In this document: piece after piece, positions 36,001-45,261 of the stretch
How positions within the stretch are numbered: the first letter of the stretch is position 1
How the letters are laid out: the number at the start of each line of letters is the position of its first letter
Assembly (NCBI GenBank): GCA_914767715.1
Contig: OU612071.1
Location: 17,480,948 to 17,544,947, forward strand
Source: Membranipora membranacea
Taxonomy: Eukaryota > Bryozoa > Gymnolaemata > Cheilostomatida > Membraniporidae
Length of the DNA stretch: 64,000 bases
Direction of reading: 5' to 3'
Notes under the pieces: model-generated
Databases searched by the model: none
What the model saw: the letters and a program-made list of their open reading frames with translations, nothing else
Told to the model about the DNA's origin: nothing
Position numbers and translations under genes: made by a program

Positions 36001-38582
36001 TTGTGTGGATAGGGTTTGACAGTTGTTTCTGGTTTCTTGCTGATCGCAATGGCAATATTTGGTCTCCTATCATAAATAGCTAAGATAAGTCCAACAACAG
36101 TTGCAATACCCCCTTATATCACCTGCATACTTCCGTAATTAAAGCGAAACTCCTTTTTTAATTTTGCTGCCACCCCGAAAACTGGCTGAGAATGTTCGTG
36201 TAGATCTGATATTTTTATAGTAGTTTTTAGTGTCATTACCGATGACCAGAAACTTTTTTCCAGAACTAAGCACTTTTTTTTATGATATTGTTGGAGCTAA
36301 TTTTTGATTTATAAGCTATGTAACCTAATAAAAACCATTTCAATGGAACTATGTTGGAAACTTAATAATTCATACTATTTGAAAAAACATGAACATTGCA
36401 AACTGGTGGTATGCGATGGGAGTGTAAATAAACGGTCACCAGATTAACCACCCAAAATTGTAAATGGAAAGGAAAAGATAGGCGGAGCTGCCACCGGACT
36501 AATTTATGCAAAGGTGCACAAGATTTATTTAGTTTTATTCTTTAGGTTATCTGCTTGTGAACCTTCACTCTCCGACACTCCTCCAAAATACAGACAAATT
36601 GATTTTCATGGCACTAAATTGCTCTTTAGGCTTATAGTGCTCCCCCCACCAAACCCTCCAGCTGGGTTTACTCAGCCAACTCAAGCCCTCGGTGTGCTGC
36701 TATGCTGCACAGGATAGTCAGAATGGCAGGGTAGCAATTTAAAGCTAGAAATCCCTCCTGTTTGTCGTGATAAAATATGGTTTGCAATGATTTATTTTGC
36801 ACTTAAAATCAATTGACTGCTGGCAAAACTGTTACATAAAATTACTGTAAGTGTTTCAGTAATAAAATGTTAAAAACGAATAATTGAAAATCTCTTAGGA
36901 ATACTGCTGCTGTAGTGGTTGTAGTGGTTTGCGGCTGGATGTACTTAGTTTTGTGATTCCTTATCAGGTTGATTTGCCTCCAAGGTTTGTTAATTCAAGT
37001 GGGTACAACTCCAAATTCAACTCAAAATAATCTAGTGTAGACAGCGCATTGTAAAGTCGTTGTGAATGGCACTTCGATAAATGTTAATAAGGCCAAAAAC
37101 TCCCTAATCTCTTTTGAGAACTTTTCCTTACATTTAAACCACATCTAACCTTTTGAGATTGTGTGCAGATCCCTGCTAGTAAAGCTCTAAGACAAATAAA
37201 ATAATATAATCTTGGTAACACCCCATGTTATTCAACAGCGAGTAGCTTTGGCAAGTCACATAAAAACCGATGATGAATGAAATGTTAGGATTATATTGGT
37301 GGACGCTTTAAGAACAGACAATTATTGATGAGTAGTCAAAATGTGCATCATGAACCAATCTAAAAAATGACAAACTTTTCTCAGGCCTCATACAAGCCAC
37401 AGTACATTAAGTTAAGCAAGTCCAATTTTATTAGTTTCGTGTGAAGTTATGTGTGAAGTAAAAGTTTCTAGACTTAGTTTCTTTGCGTTTCGCTTTTATG
37501 GAATCGTATAGAAGGCCTACGTAATTGCCAAATTTTGACCAGTTTAAGGAGCAAAGCTGCATCAACCGGTAACCATCAAAGCCTCCTAAACCAATAAGCA
37601 CCACTATTTTCATCTGTTCTGAGAACATCATAATTATGACTAAAACCAATATTACCATAAGGAATTCAAAACTATTGCAGTACTAATTGAGCACACAAGG
37701 TCTTTTCTAGACAGTTATCAGCGAAGTTCTGTTTGAGTTTGCTTGCCAAAGTCTACTGTTCAATTGTCACATCAATTTTAGAATTGCTAGCAACTAGGAA
37801 GACTTTATTATGAGTCTGAGTATAAATTCTGATGACAGAGTCCAAAAACCTTTCAACAAATGCTTATTGCATGTTTAATTTCTTTTGACGGTTGTTGATT
37901 TGTATAACATCCAAATATAATTATAATAGAAATAGTAATTTGATTGTTGAAATTATGAAATTATGTCTTAAGACTTCAGCGCAATCAAGGATGTCATTGT
38001 GAATGAATTTTTTGTCTTCAATGTAAATTATCACATGGTGAGTTACATCACTTTTAGAATATAAATTTGGCAATGACATCATACGGAGCTGATAATACCC
38101 GACTGAATCATTTCAATATTTGAAGAACTATCCAGACTATCGATTTTGTAAGTAATTGCCTTAAGCTTCTCAAGAATGTTGGTAGGTTTAGAGATATAGT
38201 TGGATGTGCTGCTTGAGCCAAACGAAAAGTTTGTTTGTTTTCACCTTCGTAAATGATGATATTTATCCACATAGAGGCTATAATGAAAAAAACAGGCCTA
38301 ACATGCTTTCTGATTATGAATGGCATTGGTCTGTAGGTAGCCTTTCATCACAAATATTAAAATGGTCAGTATCATATTTTAACAGTTTAAGGTAGGACAA
38401 CTTCAGGGCTTGCTTCCAGCACCCTGATCTTGAACATCCATAGTGAGAAGATATAGGAAGAAAAACCTTGGTTAATACTTGGAAATTATTCTACTCACCT
38501 CAAACTTTTCCGAATTGCTTCGAATTCAGACATTTTCTCTGATGAGAGCTCCAATGAAAGCTGTGGCTCAGTATGTGATCAT
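11912..38582 (-). CDS. LRR-Roc-COR-caspase fusion protein (predicted, about 1564 aa)
   Basis: Eighteen exons on the minus strand join in frame (higher coordinate first): 38582-38499 (ATG at 38533), 30282-30031, 29547-29446, six LRR exons, 19254-17336, 17173-17007, 16815-16612, 16468-16225, 15450-15130, 14900-14766, 14351-14242, 13636-13393 and 12009-11912 (TAA). Predicted order: residues 1-130 N-terminal region with an LRR-like cap; about 130-470 LRRs; about 510-700 Roc GTPase (GRSMAGKS, DFGGHE, THRD); about 750-990 COR; 1114-1262 caspase p20; a linker of about 150 residues; 1415-1530 caspase p10; then a basic tail. The start is chosen because an in-frame TGA lies 11 codons upstream in the same exon. 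Roco proteins are GTP-switched dimers and caspases are activated by proximity, so I infer a one-chain signalling protease. Roco or caspase genes wrongly merged is the main alternative, but phases match at every junction, and the Roc-COR and caspase exons are only 0.5 kb apart. Confidence 0.8.
12775..13263. mobile_element. Foldback element with long inverted arms, in the last intron
   Basis: Arms at about 12775-12945 and 13102-13263 are reverse complements with scattered mismatches. The outer ends are GGAAAAGCAAAAACCAACC and, reversed, GGGAAGCAAAAAACAACC. The loop is about 155 bp. There is no coding capacity. It sits in the intron between the last two exons of the Roco-caspase gene. Confidence 0.8.
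13393..14351 (-). other. Caspase p10 subunit exons
   Basis: Exons 14351-14242 and 13636-13393 encode the small subunit. Visible landmarks are HKSFRHRRRGSLFIR, matching the caspase RNxxxGSWFI segment with Leu in place of Trp, then LVSIGEV and IQEQVRAES. Near the end comes a QIPVTMNTF segment followed by RKLYLYPG, the usual caspase terminus. The splice is phase 0 (GGCGAAGTT|gtgagt to cag|ATCCAG). If the donor at 14241 is not used, reading continues to a stop near 14056 with an unrelated tail. The spliced form is preferred because it restores the canonical end. Confidence 0.85.
14766..15450 (-). other. Caspase inter-subunit linker exons
   Basis: Exons 15450-15130 and 14900-14766. The first begins with DRERLDVGNRQL, continuing the conserved D.G after the active-site Cys. 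A Ser/Thr/Pro/Gln-rich, low-complexity stretch follows, and then HLNIDDILVMKPSFEG, which leads into p10 like the DxLV...PG segment of caspases. The spacer is about 150 residues, far longer than the roughly 20-40 usual in caspases. It holds several Asp residues that could be processing sites (inference). Confidence 0.8.
16225..16815 (-). other. Caspase p20 exons with catalytic His and Cys
   Basis: Exons 16815-16612 and 16468-16225. The first has the caspase opening RGRVLIINN, then RKGSKHDYANLSRMF, matching the RxGTxxDxxNL segment that holds the substrate-binding Arg. The second carries SHGGNG with the catalytic His (about residue 1216) and LQSCSGS with the catalytic Cys (about residue 1260). 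The 44-residue spacing fits active caspases. The pentapeptide is QSCSG rather than the usual QACxG. The fold is caspase, not metacaspase, since p10 also follows. Confidence 0.88.
17007..17173 (-). other. Connector exon between COR region and caspase
   Basis: This 167-bp exon has acceptor ttaatag and donor AAG|gtgatt. It encodes an acidic/polar segment (ENLDEDDQKHLLSYVRKYKP, then FQFEYTVEK) joining the COR-containing exon to p20. FEYTVEK resembles the short segment just ahead of a caspase p20 start. A small helical adaptor domain is possible, but I see no clear CARD or death-effector signature. Confidence 0.7.
17336..19254 (-). other. Large exon: last LRR, Roc GTPase and COR domain
   Basis: This 1919-bp exon opens with one LRR (LQCLRNLETLSLVKNNMTEIP). 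The Roc domain follows, with Walker A GRSMAGKSS (about residues 520-528), switch II DFGGHE (577-582) and THRD (646-649), the usual Roc form of the base-specificity motif. The COR part includes RLDVILKYMKRSGDILWY, RGIITERNLHRLL and AVHLLRKFKLVFG. GTP-binding residues appear intact. The exon ends CATCCCT|gtaagt, and its unspliced continuation stops four codons later. No kinase domain or ankyrin repeats follow, unlike LRRK1/2 and DAPK1. Confidence 0.9.
19990..21082. mobile_element. hAT-type element with 8-bp target duplication
   Basis: Ends are CATGGGTGGGCAACC and, reversed, CAGCCGTGGGCAACC. Identical 8-bp repeats GTCTATAG flank them at 19982-19989 and 21083-21090. An 8-bp duplication with GGGCAACC-type ends is characteristic of hAT transposons. 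No transposase frame is present, so it is non-autonomous. A tRNA-like SINE is nested inside. Fragments of the same family lie at about 92-365 and 60840-61100, within the two PPP6C copies. It sits in the intron between the LRR exons and the Roc exon. Confidence 0.85.
20285..20700 (-). repeat. tRNA-derived SINE nested in the hAT element
   Basis: Read on the minus strand, 20665-20580 looks like a tRNA: an A-box-like segment AACTCAGTTGGTTGGAGCGCC, then a B-box GGGTTCGAATCCC. Acceptor ends do not pair and the anticodon arm is poor, so it is not a functional tRNA gene. The adjoining body runs to about 20285 and ends in a GC-rich gcgctgtagcgcccgccc palindrome. Exact ends are uncertain. Confidence 0.65.
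23232..24336. mobile_element. Non-autonomous hAT element (1105 bp) with empty site known
   Basis: Ends are CAGGGCTGTATTC and, reversed, CAGGGTCGGATTC. The 8-bp repeat GTTAGAGA flanks it at 23224-23231 and 24337-24344. The paralogous site in copy B (27522-27529) has a single GTTAGAGA and no insert, so the insertion postdates the tandem duplication. It contains no transposase frame. Confidence 0.93.
24584..24727 (-). other. LRR exon A3 (144 bp)
   Basis: Acceptor tctttccag, donor CCTGAAGG|gtaggt, phase 2 at both ends. It encodes one 48-residue repeat block: LPCLEKLNASGN, then LLTDLNISGCKLSEFPEG. Its final GG joins the G at 19254 to continue into the Roc exon. Paralogue of 27768-27911. Confidence 0.85.
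24914..25057 (-). other. LRR exon A2 (144 bp)
   Basis: Acceptor tttttgtag, donor GAAGG|gtacgt, phase 2 at both ends. It encodes SSLEKLSISGNRITNLNQL, then LKEMNLSNCGLSALPEG, with clear LxxLxLxxN leucine-rich repeat spacing. Paralogue of 28104-28247. Confidence 0.88.
25560..25703 (-). other. LRR exon A1 (144 bp) with lost GT donor
   Basis: Acceptor ttattccag is intact, and the exon encodes LPSLKKLSISGNELL..., then LKELILSMCELSEFPKG. The donor reads AAAGG|gaatgt, whereas the paralogue at 28752 reads AAAGG|gtatgt, so GT has become GA at 25559-25558. Because the exon is 144 bp and phase 2 on both sides, skipping it would keep frame and remove one repeat block. Confidence 0.8.
25978..26085. repeat. 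Poly-C/poly-G inverted repeat at the duplication junction
   Basis: ttgtaaactgtcccccccc at 25981 is mirrored by ggggggacagtttacaa ending at 26060. A second run of about 17 G follows, with cagtatacaa. It lies exactly between tandem copies A and B. It can fold as a hairpin, and the G-run could form a quadruplex or a sequencing gap. Confidence 0.7.
26590..26666. repeat. Hexanucleotide (GGAGAT)n array
   Basis: About twelve units of ggagat in copy B of the duplication, against two to three at the same site in copy A near 22345. This is an expanded simple repeat in an intron. The Gly-Asp open frame across it is a by-product. Confidence 0.9.
27768..28895 (-). other. LRR exons B3, B2 and B1 (three times 144 bp)
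   Basis: In transcript order: B1 28895-28752, B2 28247-28104, B3 27911-27768. Each is 144 bp, phase 2 at both ends, with AG acceptor and GT donor. B1 gives LPSLKKLNISGNKLL, B2 LEKLSISGNRITNQNQL and B3 LEKLNASGNLF. Their order matches A1-A3, so a three-exon block was copied as a unit. With copy A they give six repeat blocks. Confidence 0.88.
29188..29247. repeat. Near-perfect 60-bp GC-rich palindrome
   Basis: The two 30-base arms meet without a loop at GTTAAC and differ at two paired positions. The core carries GCGATCGCGGCC on both sides. It is unusually CpG-rich for this AT-rich intron. It lies between the N-terminal exon 29446 and LRR exon B1, just beyond the end of duplication copy B. Confidence 0.9.
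29446..30282 (-). other. N-terminal exons of the LRR-Roc-COR-caspase gene
   Basis: Exon 30282-30031 (252 bp) encodes a polar segment beginning YILEHRYVYWREEND. Exon 29547-29446 (102 bp) encodes GWKDDTQLMKFLVQ, then LEELHLEGSSLDVDTL, an LRR-like start. Both are phase 2 at each end. I do not recognise a named domain in the first; it may cap the LRR array. Confidence 0.72.
30283..38498 (-). other. First coding intron, 8.2 kb, no supported gene
   Basis: AT-rich sequence between donor AG|gtgagt at 38498 and acceptor attttcag at 30283. Open frames here are short and lack splice or domain support. No transposon with clear ends was recognised, though tagggctgtccaaaaatg at about 30817 resembles a decayed hAT terminus. 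Confidence 0.5.
38499..38582 (-). other. First coding exon of the LRR-Roc-COR-caspase gene
   Basis: Acceptor tttgcag precedes 38582, so there must be an upstream untranslated exon. An in-frame TGA stands near the exon start, and then ATG at 38533-38531 (context GAGAAAATGT) gives MSEFEAIRKSLR, ending AG|gtgagt in phase 2. This joins cleanly to 30282. The 8.2-kb intron makes this the least certain junction in the model. Confidence 0.6.
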
Positions 38583-38868
38583 CTGCAAAGGAAGATTATG
38601 AGCATTACATTGCTGGGCTCAGATAACACCAACATTGTCTTTCACATTCAGTTTCATTTTTGTTTGTATTTCGAGTAGGCCATCACAGTTCTGTATTAAC
38701 TAGTACGTACAATTCTTAAAATCATTAAAAGCATTTAACATGACCTTCTTCAAGAGCCAAGAGACATTGTTATTTGTATTTTCTCACTAGATTGATGGGT
38801 GCCTTTTAGGACCTAAAGGAACTTGCGACTTTGAAAATACATCCTCAACCATTTAACTATCAAACCTA

Positions 38869-39770
38869 GGGGTATAATGGATCAGGACTGGTTTAGGCTA
38901 CCTTGGATCGGATATCAGAGCGGTCCATAAATTCAACCTCGGATCAGATCCAGATAACGCATACAAGCGCTAAATTTGCCAGTCGCAGCAGCTGTACTTT
39001 TGCACCATAATATACAGTTAGGGTCATTGAATACATGGATAAACAACCATTACCCTAATTTAAATGTACATATATCTGCTTGGATATAATACTTCACAAG
39101 GAGCAACTTGTCACTCACACAGCCAAGGCGCAAGGATCACACAAACAGATTATTTGAAATGATCATTTAATGAATATAGAGATCTCTTGACTACGAGCAT
39201 TTTGTGCATAGACACTCAATTTGCAAGGATCCGTCACTCAAACCCCGATGTCAATAATCACTGAGTTTGAACAATCTCCCTGCTCATATGTCCCAAACTC
39301 TCTGCTGTGATTAGGATAGGATTGGTCCTCCTACTTTGAAGAAGCAGAAGAAGATAATCTTGTACATCAAACTAGACAGTTGGTTACAGTGAACATCACT
39401 GGACAAAAATTATGGTTTATTCACATTGATCTGAGTAAAGATGCTTCTCTAAATTTAAGCAGAAAAAAAACATCCATCAAATTTAATCAGCAACAACACC
39501 GATATGAAAATGAGATATGTATTGAATGCCTACATACTGATAACCACTGAAGCGTTCAACCAAACTCAATTATCTAACCAGAACTACAAATTAATGAATT
39601 CATACTTCCTTCCTTGTCATTTTTAGTGAGATAAAATTGGCTAAGTAAGCGTTGATTAAAAACGTATCATCTCGGATCAGACATAACACATTTATCTGAT
39701 CCGGTTTTTGGTTGAATCCGAGGTTAAATATCCGAAATTCAACTCCAACCTCAAGACGTCGTTCCACCCC
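38869..39770. mobile_element. Possible TA-flanked transposon remnant
   Basis: The ends GGGGTATAATGG and, reversed, GGGGTGGAACG lie next to TA dinucleotides. Sub-terminal segments containing aacctcggat recur in inverted orientation at about 38937 and 39718. End similarity is short, so the boundaries and superfamily (Tc1/mariner-like) are tentative. Confidence 0.4.
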
Positions 39771-40051
39771 TATTCATACCAACCTTGCTATTGGCAAATT
39801 CTTTTTTTCTAATTGGCAAGGGAAAGGGAGATAGCTGATGCCAGGTAGAAATTAGAGGGCGATATGAAAAAAAAATTCACTTATGTTGCACTGGCATTGG
39901 TTCTATTTCCTTCCCAACAAGCAAACGGAACAGAGCTTATGCATTTGCTACATTATCCACATATAGTTTACAAATAATTTAGACCAGATAAAACACAAAT
40001 AACTGCATACTATCACTTAAAATCACTTAGCTAGTTGCTATTATAAGTTTT

Positions 40052-40088
40052 AACCATAGATTTAAAAACAGTTTTTAAATCTATGGTT
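40052..40088. repeat. Perfect 18-bp inverted repeat
   Basis: AACCATAGATTTAAAAAC and its exact reverse complement are separated by one base. This would form a cruciform or hairpin. It is AT-rich and in non-coding sequence upstream of the Roco-caspase first coding exon. Confidence 0.9.
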
Positions 40089-41017
40089 TTAACACAAGTT
40101 ATTTAACCAGTAAAAAAGGTCCTGACTATGGTTTTCACCCAGAGGAATGAAAATCACATGACATAACTTATTCTACTGATTTAAACCTAACGAGGGAAAA
40201 AACCGTATACAAAGGTATTCATTAAATATTTCAGTGTTTTAAGTTGCATAAAACCAAAACATAATAACATGTATATGCGTATCTATTTTGAAAAATAATT
40301 TGCCTAATGTAGGCCTATGATTGCACAATACATCAGAAAGATTAGCTTCGTCTAAATTTTCTAGTCATAGAATAAATTAGCAATGGTGCTAATTTGATTT
40401 TAGTTGTTACAAATGTTGTAGATTGTTTACAATCTGTTTACAAATTTGTTCACAAAGGTTTATAAATTGTTGCAGCTGCCTGGCAATTAACCCAGAAAAC
40501 TGCATATTAAGTTTCATATAGTTATGCCCTCCAATCACACTGCGAAAACCTGACCACAGCTTAAAAAGTGTAGTTCATTGACAATGGGCTTGTTTGTATG
40601 CAATGGCTAATAAATTCTTTGTTTCAAAGAGACAGGAACTAACTGAGATTGAAAGCCAAAGTACATGTTGGATCTTAAGTGTGGAGACGCTAAAAGTAGA
40701 ACTCAACCACATATTAATAATTCTCAAAGATTATTAAGGTCACTATCATTCATCATTTGTTCTCATTAATTAAGGTAAACTATATTTACATTTTATATAT
40801 TTACTATAAAAAAAAGAAAAGAATATCACATCAGATTCTTAGATCAGCTCACGTTCGCTTATTGCATGTACCGCTTTAAATGCAACTAGTACTATGGTCA
40901 TTGGTTTGGACCCTACCACTTTGTGTTTCCATACTATTGTATGTTATTTATATATTATTATGGACCTTATTCGACTGAGTACGGACAATATAATTTAAAA
41001 CAGTAAATTGTATTTAC

Positions 41018-41064
41018 CGATTCTGATGGTCTGTATATTGGATTTGCCATCTGTTTTACTCCTC
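41018..41064 (-). other. Candidate 5' untranslated exon of the Roco-caspase gene
   Basis: Acceptor ttattgcag and donor TCG|gtaaat bound 47 bases. If joined to 38582 it places an ATG (41050) in a 15-codon upstream frame that ends at the TGA near 38570, before the main start. The evidence is only splice-site shape. Confidence 0.3.
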
Positions 41065-41489
41065 CTGCAATAATAATGCTATAAGATGTTAAGATTTGCT
41101 GAGTTGCGCGCAATCTAGAATTATTTCATATTTTTGAAAGCTTATTATCTGAATCCAAAGAGCTATAAAGGAATGTTCACCAAATTTGTCATGCGTGCCT
41201 TTTCCTGATAACTGGTTGGTATGCCACGAGAAATTAGGGAAAACTTACCAGAAGCAAAATTGTGATATGTTGTGAATGGATCTTTATAGGTGGGGATTAT
41301 TTCCAGCCTTTTGAGCCTCGTTGTTATTCAGCGCTAAATTGGCACTTTCAGTAAAACTACAAAAAATTTGATACCATTGTACCATTTATCACAACCGAGA
41401 CTATGAGTACAATATCATTTCTTTTCGAACCCTGGCCAGTTGATGGTATTCAAAATTTGTTATCAACCACATTTCAATAGCGTGACATA

Positions 41490-41770
41490 GCAGTTTCCTT
41501 ATCTGAACACTTCTGTCATATGATATCCTTCAGCTGAGACTGTAACATAATACAGGGCTGCTTCATAAACACAATATGATACAAAAGCTGCTATTGGCCT
41601 ACTAGAGTCATGCGATCTATCAAGCTGGCACAAATGACACATTGATAGGTTATTGATCACCTTGCAGGCGGTCTTGCCAAATATTTGTCAAAAAATCTTT
41701 GACCAGCTGCCAATCATTGTTGCACAAATGTCATCAAAACAGTTTCATCAATCAGATTCGCACAAAAAAT
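41490..41770 (+). repeat. Dispersed repeat, copy 1
   Basis: About 280 bp that recurs in the same orientation at 53575-53850, sharing acagggctgcttcataaac, agctgctattggc-like and aaacagtttcatcaatcag blocks. It is diverged and non-coding. The family was not identified. Confidence 0.75.
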
Positions 41771-42818
41771 TATCATGAAACCTTGCCAGACATCTTATCA
41801 TTTCCTTATAGATATAATATAGCAGTTCTGAGCTGGCTGAAATTTGATAACACAGACCTTTAGCCAAGTTTTTCACATGCCTTTTTGAGGCATGACAAAG
41901 CCTGATGGGAAATCTGGCCAGAACGGTGACATCATCCTCAATATGGCGAGAGTTAAACTGACTAGCGGAATGTGGGAACTGAGAACTGAGAACCAAATTC
42001 TATGAAGCACAACCTAGGGGGATACTTTGTGCCGATACCTAACCATCGGACCCAACCCACAACTTAGATTGTTAATCAATATCAAGCGGTGTCCTGAATT
42101 TCAAAGTTTTTTCATCACTCAGCGACTTAAATGAAAATACCATAAATCCATCTGCAGTTCGGAGTCACTGTTTGAATACACAATGGGAACTAGGATTCTA
42201 TGTTTTAGCAGCAACATATCGGTTATATGGACCTCCTATTTTCCCATCAATAGTTTGATAACACATATTATTTATTTGGTCGGGAGGAAACTGAGCAACA
42301 GCGGTGTGATTGTGATTTGTAATTGGAAAATGAAGATAAAAAGTGGACCGAAAGAGGGTTATCAAGAAAACCGTTTATGTTAGGATAAGAATGATTTTTG
42401 ATTCAGAATCTGCACCATTTAAAGTCATTTTTAACCTAACACAAGCGGTTTTCAAGACAACTCTCTTTTCAGCACGTTTCTCCTATGCGGCGGTTAAAAG
42501 TACCAAACTGGAGAGAGGACAACTCCGAATTGAGGCCTAAATCAGAGCTCAGAAAACTGTCTATACATATATCAGGGGGTTTGAACAAGAAATTGTAATA
42601 GGCGATCAAATACAAGATTCTTGTTTTGGTCTAAGCGACAAGACATTTCACGGCAGTAAAATCATTTGCAAACCAGTTTAAAGCCCCTTCTCAAACTATA
42701 CGGGCCCATTGACAAGAGGGCTCACCACAAATTATAGTTATTTTCTCTTATATTTTGCCAGTGAGGAAGTAGCTACTATCACAATAAACTACAGAAACAA
42801 TCATTTCTGTTATAATAC

Positions 42819-43251
42819 TGTCGGATCGAGAAAGATCACGACAGTTCACTGCTGGCAGAGTTCTTATGAAATTACTTTATAATACTGAATGCAGTTTTTC
42901 GGCAGTTTGATGATTTTATTACTGAACTACACCCTGGGGCAAATGCCCCAGGCAACTGATAAATTGCAACGCCAAGTTGTAACTGAATCTTCAGAGCAAA
43001 AACCCCTGTTCTTTATACCGACCTGTATAAATAGGTCGTAAAAATAGAAACAGGTGGGATGATACGTCATCATTTTGATGGCCAACCTCCGCATTTAGAT
43101 GGTAATTAAATGTGCAAAAAATGGAAGTAAATGCGGAAGAGTATAACAATTAATCAGATTAGGACCATGGCAACCATGACAGTGCAATATACAATGCCTA
43201 ACTTCATGTAGAGTCATGCACCTAGGCGTGTCACATACAGTGTATGTGACA
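42819..43251 (-). repeat. 3' LTR (433 bp)
   Basis: Long terminal repeat, starting TG and ending CA when read on the minus strand. It is nearly identical to 44258-44686, with extra bases in gatgatacgtcatcat. It is preceded on the minus strand by the AGGGGGG polypurine tract (43258-43264). Confidence 0.92.
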
Positions 43252-44257
43252 CATGCACCCCCCTGGTTGCGATCGTCCTCGATCGCTTTAACTGGTTCAA
43301 AAACATTATAGCTTATGTCACACAAGGATAATCATTGCAATATAAAATTTAAAACCTCAAAATCTCCTGAAATACAAACAAATAAAAAATGTCATGCATA
43401 AAAGACGGTCATAACAAAATCATGACATTCCCTTCCAAGGCTGAAGAACCTAACAACTGCTTCAGGTCCACTAACAAAAAAAATATATCCCACTTTCCTC
43501 TCAACTCTAGATCTAAGAACCTAAGCTTTGCTTAGATTACAGGACAGACGAAGGTATAAAATTCATGAAATATTATAATGCTGCTTTCCTGCACAACTAT
43601 CATTAAAAAATCGGCATCGCAGGAAATTCAAACGATAAATATAAAAATTGCATGATCAAGGTTGTGTCGATGGTAATAATATCAAATAATTCATTACATC
43701 CTAACTAATACAGTGACCATATTATTTTGTGCTGATCCTTGCACTAATACTGCTGCTATATTAAGATCAGTTGCCAGTTGGTTGTAGTCAGCTGCATTCC
43801 ATAATCTTTTACTCTTAGCGGATCTTAGGTTACGGCTGCCTAATGTTTTTATTGAAGTTTTTCTATTTTTTTGAGTTACAGTGTTCACACCACCAGAGTA
43901 GTTTGTCTGCTGTTGTAGACTGCGACTGAATAGAACTGGTTGAATAAAATCAGGAAATTGCAGAGGTACCTTGTCAGTTGGTGAATCATGAGCAGAAGAT
44001 CAAATGTCATCACTAGTATATCAGCTTCCATATGTTTTGTCTCTACATCATCTAAAAAGTCCGTCTCCATTTCTCCTTATAGTAATGTAGACGATGTAGA
44101 CACATATGGTTCCATTATCCTGCTTGCATTAGATCATCTACTCCAAAGACATTTTCCTCCAAGTCCACAATCTCCATCCTCTTTCTTGTATATTCAACGC
44201 TATCAGTCTCATCATCTGAAGGTGTGAAGTTCTCTCCTCACTCGGTTGGGCACCAAT

Positions 44258-44686
44258 TGTCGGATCGAGAAAGATCACGACAGTTCACTGCTGGCAGAGT
44301 TCTTATGAAATTACTTTATAATACTGAATGCAGTTTTTCGGCAGTTTGATGATTTTATTACTGAACTACACCCTGGGGCAAATGCCCCAGGCAACTGATA
44401 AATTGCAACGCCAAGTTGTAACTGAATCTTCAGAGCAAAAACCCCTGTTATTTATACCGACCTGTATAAATAGGTTGTAAAAATAGAAACAGGTGGGAAC
44501 GTCATCATTTTGATGGCCAACCTCCGCATTTAGATGGTAATTAAATGTGCAAAAAATGGAAGTAAATGCGGAAGAGTATAACAATTAATCAGATTAGGAC
44601 CATGGCAACCATGACAGTGCAGTATACAATGCCTAACTTCATGTAGAGTCATGCACCTAGGCGTGTCACATACAGTGTATGTGACA
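44258..44686 (-). repeat. 5' LTR (429 bp)
   Basis: Partner of 42819-43251. The primer-binding-like TGGTGCCCAACC follows it on the minus strand at about 44256-44240. The ATAC target repeat is directly outside at 44687. Confidence 0.92.
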
Positions 44687-44692
44687 ATACTT

Positions 44693-44885
44693 CCACTGCG
44701 TTTCATACCCAAGAGTTGTTGGACAATTCTGTACAATTCTATAATTGTTCGAAACTGACCCATATATCATTACCCTACCAGTAACCATTATTGTTGTGTA
44801 ATTAACCCTGCCTGCTAAATAAATTACATTCATTATTGCTATTGTATGGTTATAGTCTAAGCCTTTACAGTTCTAGTCAATATTA
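44693..44885. repeat. Dispersed repeat, inverted partner of 52815-53005
   Basis: The reverse complement of 52815-53005 over about 190 bp, including ttcatacccaagag..., ctgtacaattct and ctgcctgctaaataaattacattcattattgct. It begins a few bases outside the LTR element. Family unknown and no coding capacity. Confidence 0.85.
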
Positions 44886-45261
44886 TAAAATGTTGATTGG
44901 GAGTGTGCCATATCAGGTGTATAGTGGAATAATCAGGAAATATATTTGGAGGAACAAGTATTTAATGTTATCATCTCAGAAGCCAGAACCAGAAGGAAGT
45001 ATAAAACAATAATGGAGTTTAAGCAAACACTATAAATCTTATCTACTTGTATGTATCATGTCAAGGTTTTCTACTATTTGTAAGAATATGAAAATGTTAT
45101 AGAGTGTAATCTAAGATGAGGCACAGGCTAATAAGAGTTGTCCTACTACTGTTAACGGAGAGATAACTCTAAAGTCCAATGACAGGATTTGTGGTTGCTA
45201 CTATTTACATCTTAACATATAATAATTGGATTGACATTGTATTCAATGAGTTTGTATTAAG

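Larger units (their letters stand above)
42819..44686 (-). mobile_element. Non-autonomous LTR retrotransposon (1.87 kb)
   Basis: Two direct LTRs (42819-43251 and 44258-44686) enclose about 1.0 kb. On the minus strand the LTR runs TGTCACATACAC...GATCCGACA. Next to the 5' LTR is a primer-binding-like TGGTGCCCAACCGAG, and before the 3' LTR a purine tract AGGGGGG. The 4-bp target repeat ATAC stands at 42815-42818 and 44687-44690. A 4-bp duplication suggests a Ty3/gypsy-like integrase acted on it. No gag, protease, RT or integrase frame is present. LTRs differ by a 4-bp indel and a few substitutions, so insertion is recent. Confidence 0.92.

Noticed and set aside
43694-44070. Short minus-strand frames inside the LTR element as gag fragments
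   Set aside because: No zinc knuckle, protease or other retroelement motif is visible, so they are likely chance frames.
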